Positions 23,151 through 35,290 of a stretch of 64,000 bases of DNA are shown here, piece after piece. The position numbers and the translations under genes are program-made. Numbering within the stretch: position 1 is the stretch's first letter; every line of letters starts with the position of its first letter. The notes under the pieces were generated by a model. The model did not search any database, was not told the origin of the DNA, and saw only the letters and a program-made list of their open reading frames with translations. This stretch comes from Siphonodentalium dalli (Eukaryota; Mollusca; Scaphopoda; Gadilida; Siphonodentaliidae). The DNA is taken from NCBI GenBank assembly GCA_032622095.1, contig CP136065.1, forward strand, positions 37,856,732 to 37,920,731, written 5' to 3'.

Positions 23151-24615
23151 CCAGGCCAAACTCCCAAGAAATAATTCGATTTGCACCCCTCCCCTCGCCT
23201 TTGGATTTACCACCTGGTACTTCACATGCCTTAATTTGTTTGTTTTTTTAACTTGAAGTTTGACTGGACACCGGGGAGGGAGGGACTTAGAGGAAATTTT
23301 TCAAACCAATATTTTGAAGAAATGCAAATGTGAGTCTAAAACAACAAATTTCACACACATTACTGGTTGGAAATTTAGACTACCATAACATTTTCAACCC
23401 GTTGTTGGTGTAATATTGTGTCAGATATGAAATTTCCAACAGGTGAACACTTTGACAATAGTTGGGAGGGTCCCATGTCCCCACATGCACCCAAGTATGT
23501 TTGGTAACGTAATATACACCACAGCCCCACGAACGAAGCCAAAGCCACAACTCTAGAAAACTTCATATTGGGTCTCAATGGGGGTGTTTTAATTCGATTT
23601 GCCACAAAACAATAATAACTTTTGTCACCCCACATATGCATGTACTGTGAAATTATAACACAGGCGTGTACCTATTTCGAAATTACGTGACCACTTTCTC
23701 ATTATATTGAATGTCTTTATGTACGAGAGCAGCAACTTGGCTACAGGTCGGTGTGTGAGTCATCCCATCGACTCTACGGTAATACAGTTGGAAATGTTAT
23801 GAATTGCCAATATGGACTATAGGTTGTTTACCGGACGCAATTCACTTGAAACAGCACGACTAATATTGTTCTGTTTGAGCTCAATCAACGCCATCTTAAC
23901 CGCCGCGTTCTCATGGGCGTAATCTTTGCAGCAAGAAACTATCAGGTTACAATTGTACCTGATATTTTCTTGCAAATATTTTCTTGCAGTACACGTGGAC
24001 GCGCCATAATTGCGGCTTGTTAATTATGTAACTGCTCGCTGTCGGTGAACGGGACAAACACTTAGCCATTATAGAAAAAGATGCATGCATCAGATCGCCC
24101 ATGACTTATTTTACAAAGAATTAGTCACGTATATTGGGGAAATATAATACATTTAATATTGGAACTTCAAAAATACGCATCTACATTATTATACTTGAGG
24201 TAATCTAAATATCTGACATATATATCATCATAATGTTTCATTCATTTTTGTCGAGAAACTGACAAATTCGTCACCCGTAACTGAAACGTGACGCCATAAT
24301 TATATAATGCAACATCGGGGTAATTTCCACCAAGCTTCGTGGGAACATTAGAGTCTATAGAAATGTCACTTCACCCCGATCCCTTGAGAAACGAAGGAAA
24401 CGTCAACCGAACGTGATTTATATCAGAACGAGGTGCATGGTGTACTCGCGACCAAGCACATGATAAGTACGTGACAAAATTACCCCTATATAGATATGAA
24501 GCTTCGTCGTGCATGTACAGTTTGAAAATTACCTGCTCATAAATGTGAGATATATGGTTTGCCGATATATTCAAATGACGACATCTAACATGCAGATGGA
24601 AAGATGTGGGCTGTA
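23151..24615. other. No gene recognised; one short hairpin
   Basis: A stem GCAAGAAACTATCAGGT / ACCTGATATTTTCTTGC around ACAATTGT sits at about 23931-23977. ORFs at 23375-23641 and 24371-24574 (minus) have no motifs. Confidence 0.4.
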
Positions 24616-24619
24616 ACGG

Positions 24620-25480
24620 ATATAGTGATGCAAACAGTAAAATTCAAGATGGATGCTGAGGTCCATGTTTTCGGAATTCCGAAAAGAAACGATAGCTTAT
24701 CTAGATTTCACCGCAAACATGCATATGCAATTTGAGATATGTCAAATAAAAGATGCTGCCTATATAATCAAATGCAAGATGCTGTCTCTACAAATGTTTA
24801 AGTTATACACACAGCAAAATTCAGGAAGGCTGTCAGCGGCCATCTTTTTCATCGACAATAATTCATTCAGTAGATCCAGTCTAGAGATGATCACGATCAT
24901 GGCATCATCGCGCATGTGATATTTACGAATTGTTCACTAATAACTGAGGGGTGTGGTTGTTGCGGATAGATTTAAATGTGAAACCCAAGATGGCTACTGT
25001 TATATAGGCATGTTTTTTAAACGAAATACGGAAAAAGTCGACACTTCCCATTTCATCTCATCCAAATCATGCATATAACAATTGGTAACGATCGGTTATA
25101 AACTGTAAATAGCCAAATGATTTAGTGGTGCAACGTGAAACACCCCAGATGGCCGCTAGTAGCCATGCTTTTCAAATGAATCCAGAACAAATGAGAAATC
25201 GAATATAGATGAAATAATAAACATGGCATCTTTATATATCAATGAAAGATTATTTTGGTTGCAGAGAGCGCTAAATGAATTAGTGATGCAAAGAGCAAAA
25301 TCAAAAATAGCTGGCGGCGGTCATGTTTTAAATAACAATCAAATCGATGTCAACAAATCACACATACGTAATTTGTTATTAATCTGTATACGCACCATAA
25401 AAGTAGAGCGTCCACAGGCGTTGTTAACTTCGGGTATATTTTTGGAACATTTCAAGACAAGAGGGATTCAGTGAAAATGG
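24620..25480 (+). repeat. Diverged tandem array, about 160-180-bp unit, five copies
   Basis: AATTCAAGATGGATGCTGAG..CCATGTTTT recurs in altered form near 24640, 24820, 24985, 25140 and 25300 (for example CCAAGATGGCTACTG, CCAGATGGCCGCTAG, AAAATAGCTGGCGGCGGTCA). Each is preceded by TAGTGATGCAA-like sequence where preserved. ORFs across it (88 and 83 codons) are not conserved between units. Confidence 0.75.
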
Positions 25481-27310
25481 AACTAGGAAATTTCGGTCTG
25501 GTTCAATGGGCGTGCAGTATAGAAATTCCCAGTTAGACACATCCGCTACAGCGTATACCGTCTAGCCATTTCCCTGCCTCGCGTCCCGTCAGTCGGACAT
25601 AAACTCCCATGTCAACTGGAGCGTGAAGGTTATCAACTGCTGGCACTTTCCATAACATCCCAATTGGTTTTCATATCTTCCAACTCATTTCACTCCACAA
25701 TTTGGACCAAAAACAGGGGACAATTGTTGGTTTTTGTTCTACACAAAACAGGTTGGGATTTCAAATTATGAGAACAATTTCAACAACGCATAGTCCACGT
25801 TACTTGGTATAGTCCGCGTTACTGGGTATAGTCAATATAGCCAATGCCGTTGTAAACGCTGTGGCGACAGGTGGAATCTTACATTCCACAGCATTATATT
25901 TGCCGTATGACATGTTTTCTAATTTCGAGTGCTGACAATATAATGCCCAGTTTCAGGATTGTCTTTAATTCAGAAAGATTGACATTTGCGGTAAGTTTTT
26001 ATGCAAAAAATATTATATGTGGCAGTCGGGGAATTCGCCTTTAAATCTTGTGTTTTCGTAGCTACTGTCTAAACCGCACTAAAAATTAATGTCATTTTTC
26101 AGACTACACCACAAAATTCAAACTTCAGTGCAATTGCTGGGTCAATGACAGTTTTATACCTATGAATATTCACAGAGAAGAGGTGTGATTTATTTTTATT
26201 ATAAAGCTACACAAGGTCATTGACTATTCGGGGCCCGGTTGTTATTTTATTCTCTCCTATAATTTCCTCCGGCATCCGTTAGAGGTCGCTCCGATCAATA
26301 TTTTCACTGGTGTAACTTAAAGTGATAGCTCCTTACATTCCTTCAGAATTACCTCTCAATGGAATAAATCACTTGTGTTGTTCTTTATTTATTACACATA
26401 AATTAACCCAACTCCCTTTCACAAATTCCCCCCTTCCACCACAATTCATGTTCAGCCCCCATTTTCACACAGTTTTTGGTGTCTGCTGTTACAACATTGG
26501 AGCAGCTGTGGAAAGACTTACAATATTCTTTCCGTGAGAGAACTATTGGTAATGTGAGCTGATTGTCCCATGGGTCAATACTATGAAGCGTTGTCTTTAA
26601 AAGATTCTACGATTGTTTGTAAGAAATAACAATTTCTCATTCCTCTAATTCTATGAACCTACGATTACAAACAAAAATTACAAATCGTAGCTGTTCTTTG
26701 TAACTACTAACATCTTCCAGTCACAAAGAATTTGCAAGTACTATGCAAGTTAATTGAAACTTATAACGGTATGGAAGATCACTAGAAGGTATTCGTTCGG
26801 TGTGTCAAACTTCAATTTAAAAAAACAATTTCACACCCTCAAAACGGATCATTTACCGATCTATATATACGCAGGGACGTGACAACAAAGGTTCGGTTCG
26901 TTTCACCCCTTTGTGAAAATGTTTTATCAGCTTGAAAGTTCATGTGCGGCCCGGACGTCGCGATGTGTGGGTTGGGGTTGGGTGTCTCATGTATAGATTT
27001 TATATCAACATTTGCATATTTCCCTATTTTGTTCAAACGTGTGGTTGAAATGGCTATCATTTAGAAATTTTCCAACCTTGAGGTGTCAAGTTGAAAATTT
27101 CCAACCCTTGGAAAGCTTATAATGCCAGTTCAGAAACTAGAAGTTTGCAAGTTTTATGTTCAGATTAAAACTCTTCGCGTGGTTCCTCCCCCATGGCCAG
27201 TCAAAAACTGCTATAAAAACAATTTAAAACAAAACTAATTGAGGGGATGAATTTGACTGGAGTTGGACTAGGTGTTAGTATTTTAATTTGCAGGTTCAAA
27301 TCTCAACATT
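25481..27310. other. No gene recognised; includes second copy of the 8.4-kb dispersed repeat
   Basis: About 25930-26110 matches the repeat at 8380-8580. A TAGTCCRCGTTACTKGGTA duplication occurs at 25795-25830. Other ORFs are short and motif-free. Confidence 0.4.
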
Positions 27311-27319
27311 GTTTCACAC

Positions 27320-27680
27320 ATACCCCATCACCAAACGGAGCACCTCTAGTTGCGACACTTCCTCAATATATTACATGAAGGTGGATCAGTTTGAAATTAT
27401 AGGATCGCAACCCCTCCTCTGAGAGCATATATATCACTTCCCTGTTTCGATGTTATGGTGGATGCTCCCTCATCAAACAGAACCCTTATACATGTAGCAA
27501 CGACTCTTCCTCGATATAAATTATAGTACGATCACCCTCTCCTATAACTGAGAACCGTACCACGTCCATGCTTCCATAGTATGATGGACCTCCCCTCACA
27601 AAACTGAGCGCCGTATAACCACGTTCCTGTATCAATATGTTATAATAAAGGGGTGGATCGGTTGTAAATCATCCTGATGG
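27320..27680 (+). repeat. Diverged tandem repeat, three units of about 120-140 bp
   Basis: Units near 27325, 27465 and 27590 share CATCAAAC(G/A)GA..C, ACTCTTCCTCGATATA/ACACTTCCTCAATATA/GTTCCTGTATCAATAT and a following GGTGGATC/ACGATCAC element. The similarity is low but collinear. Confidence 0.5.
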
Positions 27681-29230
27681 CGTATAGTACCATCAACATA
27701 CTATTTTGTTTACACACATTGAACATGCAATATGTAAAAACAAAGTTAGAAAATAAGTTGTAGTACTCGATATGACAAAGAATTGCACTTACATACACAG
27801 TTTACAAACAAACAATTTATTGGTTAACTTTACGCAGACAAGAGGTCATCAACTTGACAATCCGTCTACCGATGGATAGCTCTGATAAGCGATCAACATC
27901 TCAACATATGATTGGTTAATCCTTTCGTAACGGGGGCATGCCGTGTTTCAATATATTGCGAATCACTCACAGGCGAAGTGTCGCCTGTAATAAATCTACA
28001 ATAATCAATAGTTGGTCTTTGGAATTTGCGACATTGTGTTAGCTCATCGTTTCATAGTACCGCCGATATCACAAATCACAAAATGATAGAACGCATTGTA
28101 ACTGTCCCATATTAATTGTTTGTCAGTTATGTTAACTTCGGCATGTCTGTCTAAGTTGAACTAGGCATTCAGACAACACTGGTAACGGGTGAATAGGAGC
28201 AAATTGCTGATTTATGTTTTCTACGTTTTATGGGTTTCACTCCTCGACCAGTCTATAAAATAGGTATAAAATAGTTTATATCCCTAACACTCGTGGCACA
28301 TCGGGTGCATATGAAATTTAGATGTAGACACCAATCCCCTCAACTGGAAAAATAACAGGTTTGTGTCAGCCTATTGGTATGAAATATCCAACTGTTGAAC
28401 TATTTTGACCAACGTTAGGGGCACCCACCAAGACATCCAATCTCACCCCTCCCGTCGTTGTGTCCCTATTGGGAGGAAATGGTATGGTCGGGAAACGATA
28501 ACACCTAACTATTAAACTATTAATACTATGTTTGTATATCCATAATTTAGGGTACAAATAATACGGCTCAATTTGCCCTGTACTCTGAAACCGCTGTGAT
28601 ATTTGACACAAATTTGTTCTTACAAATTAGTAAATACTCTTCGTATTTACATGTATAACAGTATTAATATTGACCCCAGATCTGTTCAGCTGACCATCAA
28701 GCACATGACTCTATAGAGTTATAACAGCACAGGGAAAACAACACATGACTTTTTCAGGTGTACAAGTGTGGCCCAAGATAACTGGATGTGGAAGTGGATT
28801 TCACAACATGTTTAAATTTAATTCAACCACCTTGAATTATAGATCTGTCACAAATCATCATTTAAAAAGAATAACTATAACAAGAATTGTTATATTTAGT
28901 CATTGCATCATGCATCAGTATAACTTTAATACTTGTCATTATTGTTTTCAGACCCACGTTTGTACTTCGTCACAATATTATCAAGATAATTAAATATAAT
29001 AACTTTTAAATGGACTCATGTTATGAAAAGAAGTAGTTATAGAACCAAAAGAACCCATTATTGCAATGACGATTGGACTTTAGGGCTAGGAATAGGATTT
29101 TCTTCGGTCGCAGACAGAACGCATAATCTGCTCAGATGGTTCACTACCCATTCAGTCAAGCTATCCAATAAATGAGTACACTTATAAATTCACAATTCAA
29201 TTTAATTCCAACACACAAACAGGTAACACT
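27681..29230. other. No gene recognised
   Basis: AT-rich sequence with short motif-free ORFs (28366-28611 minus, 28745-28993 plus). No splice-supported exon was found. Confidence 0.4.
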
Positions 29231-29232
29231 AT

Positions 29233-29378
29233 TTTCAATGGAGATATATGGTTGTTACAATAATGCATATCATTCATGTTATTACAATTTATCCACCGCT
29301 CACTAATTCAATGGAGATATATGGTTGTTACAATAACGCATATCATTCATGTTATTGTAATTTATCCACCGCTCACTA
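29233..29378 (+). repeat. 73-bp perfect-register tandem duplication
   Basis: TCAATGGAGATATATGGTTG to ATCCACCGCTCACTAA occurs twice in tandem with two or three substitutions. Each unit contains an internal inverted element, TTGTTACAATAA..TTATTACAATT, in which one copy has a compensating-looking change. Confidence 0.92.
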
Positions 29379-29837
29379 ACTCTATTGACTACATAAAGCC
29401 TGCCCAATAAACGTTACGCTTATTATGTCAATGTAGCTTTATTAGGTCAACGTAGCTTTATTAGGTTAGTACTACATTCATGACGTAATTATATATGCAA
29501 ATTGCGCAGGTAAGGAAGTCAACCGGCCAATATGACGTCATTGCGATTTGAAAACGTTTTTATCGTCCATAATTCACTGTTATTGATACAAAATTAGCAA
29601 AAGGGTATGCATTTTAGCTCTAAACATATATGAATCATCAGAACAAGGTCGGCTTAGAATAACTAAAAAAGCCAACGAATTATTTTGCTCTAAGCTACAC
29701 TTCGGTTTGCCACGTAATGCATACTAATTAGTTTGCTTTACCTCATAAATGTAATGCGGTCATCGAAGTAACGAACGAAAAACTTAGAAAGATGACAGAT
29801 TCCCCCACAAAAGGCAAGATTTGCTAATGTTGTAATG

Positions 29838-29963
29838 TTGTTGCTTAAACGGTTTATGTCCGATCGGGGGATTTGGCATCTATTGGACTCGACAGAGCCT
29901 CGTCCAATAGATGCTCCACAACCACCCCCACCCTCACGTACATAAACCGTTTAAGCGACGACA
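29838..29963. repeat. 126-bp palindromic element
   Basis: Outer arms TTGCTTAAACGGTTTATGT and ACATAAACCGTTTAAGCGA; inner arms GGCATCTATTGGACTCG and CGTCCAATAGATGC. The loop is centred near ACAGAGCC. Confidence 0.9.
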
Positions 29964-29984
29964 CTAGCTGCATAGTATATAAGT

Positions 29985-30355
29985 ATAGGATAGTAACTAG
30001 TAGAAGTATGGATATATGAGTATAATGCTAATATTATAGACTATAAATGTTAATGCAGCCTCCGGACAAGTTAGGCACAGTCCCTATGTAATATTATAGA
30101 CTATAAATGTTAATGCAGTCTCCGGATATGTTAGGCCCAGTCCCTATAGTATAATGTATATGATTGTAACTAGTAGAAGTATGGATATATGTATAATGCT
30201 AATATTATAGACTATAAATGTCAATGCAGCCTCCGGACAAGTTAGGCACAGACCCTTTGAAACACTGATTATATGAGTATAATGCTAATATTATAGACTA
30301 TACATGTCAATGCAGACTCCGGACATTTTAGGCACAATCCCTATACAACACTGAC
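29985..30355 (+). repeat. Four-copy repeat, about 60-bp core
   Basis: TAATATTATAGACTATAAAT then GCAGCCTCCGGACAAGTTAG and GCACAGTCCCTAT occurs four times with variable spacers. ACTAGTAGAAGTATGGATAT precedes copies one and three, so the original unit was about 170 bp and two copies are shortened. Confidence 0.9.
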
Positions 30356-30359
30356 TAAT

Positions 30360-30960
30360 AATTAATACAATGTAAGTTGTAATATATAAATATTACCTTT
30401 TAAACATATATTACCTTTATGTATTTAGTATAAAACAATAAATATATTTAAATTTAATGTATATATTCATACATCAATTTTATATTAATCAATTTGATAT
30501 TTCATTAGTTATCCCTACTCTATGGACTGTGGCTAGCTTTTAAAAATATTATATAGTATTGTTGGTGTCTAGGTCAAAATACAAGGTATATGCGTTTCTG
30601 GTTTATTGGGTTCAAAATAAATTGGGGTGGTCGGGCGGATTTTCATTTGGAGTTATGTTTTCATTTTATTTTGCAAAATACCTTGCTAACTGGAATAATG
30701 AACCCCACGAACATTCAATAATGTGTACATTAAGATGATAGGCATACATATATACGACAAATAACACGAGGATTCAATTTGTAAATACAATGTGAAATTT
30801 GATGTCCAGATTAACGATGATCATTGACGAAAATGCACGATCAGCTACGAAATTGGGCATGATAAAGAAAATTAGTTATATGCGCATTATTTGAGATTTG
30901 GCGGCCTGGTTAGCGAAAACACACATATTTTATTTTGACCTTAACGCATACCGACAGTCA
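30360..30960. other. No gene recognised
   Basis: Very AT-rich sequence, no ORF or repeat supported. Confidence 0.4.
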
Positions 30961-30964
30961 AACA

Positions 30965-31280
30965 TTATATTATATAATTCATTTTATTATCCATCCCTTA
31001 ACTAACACTATTTCGGATTGGGCAAAAGCCGCCACGTGATAATCCGGGGGAAAGTCATATTGGACTCCCGAATGTTATATTGGACTCCCAAGTGAGCAAT
31101 ATGACTTTGTTATCGGGACTCTGTGACGTCACGAATTAACTCTTGCGAAATGAATCGGTTAAATTGTGATGCGCGCGCAACACTGGTGGATTTAGCAGAC
31201 GTTTCACTTCCGCATTGAGTTTTCTTTTCATTTCCGTGTTTACTGTCCAAATCATGCTTTCTGATGATCAAATACATATA
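30965..31280 (+). repeat. Composite dispersed repeat, copy 1 (left part)
   Basis: TTATTATCCATCCCTTAACT, AATCCGGGGGAAAGTCATAT, a GTGACGTCACG palindrome, GCGCGCGCAACACTGG and GGATTTAGCAGACGTTTCAC, in this order, are matched by the reverse complement of 47480-47130. Its continuation appears at 32345-32442 after an extra 1.05-kb segment. Confidence 0.85.
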
Positions 31281-31429
31281 GGTTATCACCACCATGTGTT
31301 TCTGAGATCCGTATTCAAGTCGAGCTGCCTTCTCTGGGCAGTCTATCGACGAGTCCACAGGATAGACAGCCCAGAGAAGGCAGCGAGACTTGAATACGGA
31401 TCTCGCAAACACACAGGGTGATGATAACC
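31281..31429. repeat. 149-bp palindrome, arms about 67 bp
   Basis: GGTTATCACCACCATGTGTT..CCGTATTCAAGTCGAGCTGC..TCTGGGCAGTCTATC is mirrored by GATAGACAGCCCAGAGAAGG..CTTGAATACGGATCTC..GATGATAACC, with a loop GACGAGTCCACAG. Overlapping ORFs on both strands (68 and 119 codons) run through it and read similar peptides, as expected of a palindrome, so they are not evidence of genes. Confidence 0.95.
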
Positions 31430-32344
31430 AATTTATCTTACAATTCGTCCCATAAAAATGCAATAACACTCAATTTAAAACATGAAATATGTTATTGCGC
31501 GCAACACACAACGAACACAATTATCAGCACGCGACGTTGTGATAAGTCTACTTCTGAGAAATTCACGTCACTATTCAATTTCACTTTGGCTGGAATCCGA
31601 TTCAATGATGAGGCGACGATATTTTCGTTTCAAATGTTCGACATAATGGTCACTTTTTAACAGGATAATTGTATTATTTTATGGTGCAATCAACTTGGAT
31701 AGTAATAGTGTTGGCGAGAGGCATTGCCGGATATGACTGTCCATTCAGAGTTTTGGTGAATTTTGAACTTTTCGACACTTCAAGTTCAACAATCGAGTTC
31801 TGACTCGGCACTAAAATAACCCATTAAAATTCATTTAGAGGAAATGCAATAAATCACGGACTTTTCGTAAGTATTCTGTTTTATATCCTCAACATAAGAT
31901 AAAATTAATTCGATTTTCCCTTCTGTATTTTATCGAATAAAAAATGCGTTCTGTAGCTTTTTATCAAGACCGTACTGAATTACGGGGAATACCCTACTTC
32001 ACTGAAATAGAATTTGTTAAATTAGTCCGTATTCGTGCGCACTGTAAGCAATGTGTAACGTTCGTAACTTTTCGGATTCCAACACATTTTTGTGTTACAT
32101 CTTTTAGTTTTTTCGGTCATGTCTCCACATTTTGTCCACTTTATTGAAATAAGTATTGATTATTTTACGTTCGTAGCACACGATTATATTAGTTTATGAC
32201 TTTTAATTGGTTATTTAGACGTTTTGTTTTGAAAGACAGTTGCCGAAACGCACGTGCACTAGCTGTTGCCATCCAGGATACAAGATCGGAAACCGCCTTG
32301 GCGTTTTCGCGTGTATTTGAGGAAATATGGCTAAATTGTATGAT
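31430..32344. other. Extra segment in copy 1 of the composite repeat; no gene recognised
   Basis: Absent from the related copy at 47 kb. It contains a 67-codon plus ORF at 31944-32147 without known motifs. Confidence 0.4.
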
Positions 32345-33000
32345 AAAAGCTTTTATAGAGAATTAAGACTTTTTATTAAGTGCCAACAAATACCAGAAAT
32401 AACCACTAAAGTTTTATTCCCAAAATTTGGATAAACATACAGGTGCACTGCCAAAAATATTTTCTCAATTCAGGAAAAAAAAAATCTTGAAATGAGATAT
32501 TATCTTGGGAGAATAGCTAGAAAAATAAGAAAAAACATATTTTCTAGGTCAAGAAATGAAAGGGTGGGAAATTTTCTTGTCTGAGAAAATTTCTTTAAGA
32601 AAACACAGTAATCTTAGTAAGAAAATCCTAGTAAAAAAATCTTAGTATAGATTTTTTTTTCTTAATGTAGGAAAGATTGTTTTTCTCACATAAGTTTATT
32701 TTTCTTGAAATAAGATAAGTTTAAGATACTGCGATTATCTTGGGAGAATAGCTAGAAATTTAAGAAAGCTATACAATTAATCTAGAACAAGAAATTGTAT
32801 TTTCTATAGTTAGAAATATCGTCAAGATATTTTTTCTTAAGTGATGCCAATTTTTTCTAGAATGAGATTTTCTCAAGCAGGAAAATAAATCTAAGTAAGG
32901 GAAACAAGTTTTCTTAACTAGGAATATTTTTCCCAATTAGGAAAGATATATTAGAAAACAATTCTTAATTAAGAAAAACATTTAATTTTAAATTAATATA
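32345..33000 (+). mobile_element. Composite repeat continuation and AAGAAA-rich element beginning CACTGCCAAAAATA
   Basis: 32345-32442 (TATAGAGAATTAAGACTTTT, TTCCCAAAATTTGGATAAAC) matches the reverse complement near 47110-47040. It is followed at 32449 by CACTGCCAAAAATATTTTCT and 550 bp rich in TTTCTTAAG/CTTGAAA palindromic words. The same terminus, CACTGCCAAAAATAATTTCT, occurs inverted at 46668. This looks like a non-autonomous DNA element whose right end is not resolved. Confidence 0.7.
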
Positions 33001-33108
33001 TAATTTCAATTGTGTTTTAAAATATACAATTGACATTTATTCTGAATATAAAAACTTCTTTGTAAATATCATCGTTAAATGTATAATAGAGACACTAAGG
33101 GGGCTTAA

Positions 33109-33600
33109 AGGCACGGGAGGCCTTAGTTGTCGAAAATATTCATATTTGTTTCAATCACCGTAAACAGAAAAACATTAAAACGCATACAGTTTTGTTCATA
33201 TATACCATGACCATCGCGTAAACAGCATGCTATCATAAAGACCTACTATATTTTACCTAAGCAGGAGCCTGATTGTGTTACAGAGTGCAGCACAGTGTTA
33301 CTGGCTAATCACACACAAATGATATAAATGCTCTTTATTCGTTCCATATCAAAATTCAGCAACAATGAACGCTCTTTATGTTTACCATCATAATATAAAC
33401 AAAACCAGGAAAGTACCTTTTTATGCTTTTGTTTACATAAGAATGATCAAACATATGACAATAACATACTGTTTATGCGATATTTCTTATTTGTATACGG
33501 ACAAAGTATGTCTGCATTTTAATATTCATTCTGTTTTTGGCAGTTTTTGACCGGTGGAAATATTTTCACAGCATACCCACCGCCAAGGCCTCCCGTACCT
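33109..33600 (-). mobile_element. 492-bp TTAA-flanked MITE (copy 2, inverted)
   Basis: TTAA at 33105-33108 and 33601-33604. The ends are AGGCACGGGAGGCCTTAGTT and, reverse-complemented, AGGTACGGGAGGCCTTGGCG. Nearly full-length match to 8724-9217 in reverse orientation, including CATAAAGAGCGTTC and the GTTTACGCGATGGTCATGGT block. It holds no coding capacity; the 61-codon ORF inside is not conserved in copy 1. Confidence 0.92.
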
Positions 33601-33604
33601 TTAA

Positions 33605-34277
33605 ACTTTAAATATACAATCAACAATTTCTCGTTACAGTTATGGGTTTCTAAAATTGCAAGTGGCCAAACAAGATACTGTGTACATTCGCGAAATGAAA
33701 CTATACAAAGTACCTGTATCTTGTTCTGCCTCTTAAAATTGTATAAACCTATATACGCAACAAAAAATATATTGATTGCTAATAATTACATCCCGACACA
33801 TGATTTTCAATATATTTATAGAAAGAGTTACCTCAAATCTGTCGGTTGCAAAAAAAATATATAACAATTTCTGTTATTTGAGTATCCAGTTCAAACGATA
33901 GGAAAAAAAATCATCACACATGACAAAACAAGCACTGTATGTGCCTTAATAAACATCGTAACCCTGTATTTTTAAATGCACATATTCTAGGACGGGTGAT
34001 GTGTAATAAACACAGAAAGAAACTTTTTGTATTAATGGATTTGTTGATACGGCACTTGTGCCATTGAGGAAAGATAGAACTCTAGGGTGTGCTGTTCATT
34101 CCGGCATTGTGCGCTAGCACTCATGTCATATCAACAAACCCATAAACAAAATTGTGTAATTCTGAGTATATACAGCATGGTTTAAATAGCTGTTTCATGA
34201 ATCATGCAGATTGCAGGTTTACTGTTCAGGTACTAGCCCAAGTCTTTTCGGTATGCAACAGCTTGAGATATCGAATA
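33605..34277. other. No gene recognised
   Basis: The 105-codon plus ORF at 33547-33864 starts within the MITE end and has no motif. No other structure was seen. Confidence 0.4.
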
Positions 34278-34488
34278 CAGTAATGGCCTGAGTATAATCG
34301 ACTCCTTAAACACAGTAGAATTATGGGTAACTTTTCAGGATTTAGTCGGAAATATGGCTTGTTGCCATTCATCGGAAAGCTCTGAGAGCTTTCCGATGAA
34401 TGGCAACAAGCCATATTTCCGACTAAATCCTGAAAAGTTACCCATAATTCTGCTATGGTTAAGGAGTTGATTACTTAGAGCAATACTG
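34278..34488. repeat. 211-bp palindrome, arms about 100 bp, central 130 bp almost perfect
   Basis: From AGAATTATGGGTAACTTTTC through ATGGCTTGTTGCCATTCATC to AAGCTCT, then mirrored from AGAGCTT, the two arms match almost without change for about 66 bp around G34384. Outer parts (CAGTAATGGCC.., ..GCAATACTG) are less similar. Confidence 0.96.
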
Positions 34489-35290
34489 CAGTTGAAACTG
34501 TTTTGGATCGAGTCCTGTCCGGCTACTCTTCTATAACCTCTCAAGATTTTGCAGTGTTGAATGGGTCACCATGAATCGCTCAATTAAACAATCGCAACGG
34601 TGTTGAGTGTTTTGCTTATCGCTCACTATTTACTGCTGTATATAAACAAACGATTGACTCACACAAAGTGTGTTTTGTTGATAATAACGCATTCATATGA
34701 ACATTATCCTATACTATTAGTATATTCTTGGGAAACTTTTTGTAAATGTTATTTATAAATTATAACCTATAACGAAGGCCATCCATTCCTTTAAGTTCCA
34801 AAGATATAAGGAGAATCACTGCATTTTAATTGCATACCGCATCCATCGTGGTGCTGTTTTGTGTTCAAGTGACAACCTTACCATGGTGTTGGAAATTACT
34901 GCAGTGTAATACCACAGCATTACCTGGGTAACACCACGTTAGAGATGGTCAATTACTTTAAGTATATGCAGGTTTGAAATCATCACGCTTGGGAAAGGCT
35001 GCCCTCTATGTTCTTATAAAAAAATAACATAAAAGTTTGTAAAACAAGGTACATGTACATACTATGAGTATAGCGGTATGAAGTGTCTGGGGCACCTTTG
35101 ATGGATAAAAGCGAATGTATACAGGCCTTAAAATTTTGCAAGAATCAAACTATAGCATTTCTACATCAAATCAGCTGCTTTTTACCAGACTCAAACGAAG
35201 AATCGTGATTCTGACTCTCATCACACTAAAATCCGTACAAAATAATCTACTGGTGTGCAGATATTTCATTGAGTGTTTCAAATCATTTTA
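34489..35290. other. No gene recognised; possible distal 3'UTR of the minus-strand gene ending at 37339
   Basis: Lower repeat density than its surroundings and no long ORF. The assignment to a 3'UTR is only by position. Confidence 0.25.

Noticed and set aside
27294-27310. GGTTCAAATCTC resembling a tRNA T-loop
   Set aside because: No acceptor or anticodon stems could be paired around it.
31110-31469. 119-codon ORF on the minus strand
   Set aside because: Runs through a 149-bp palindrome and parts of a dispersed repeat; the overlapping plus-strand ORF reads a matching peptide.
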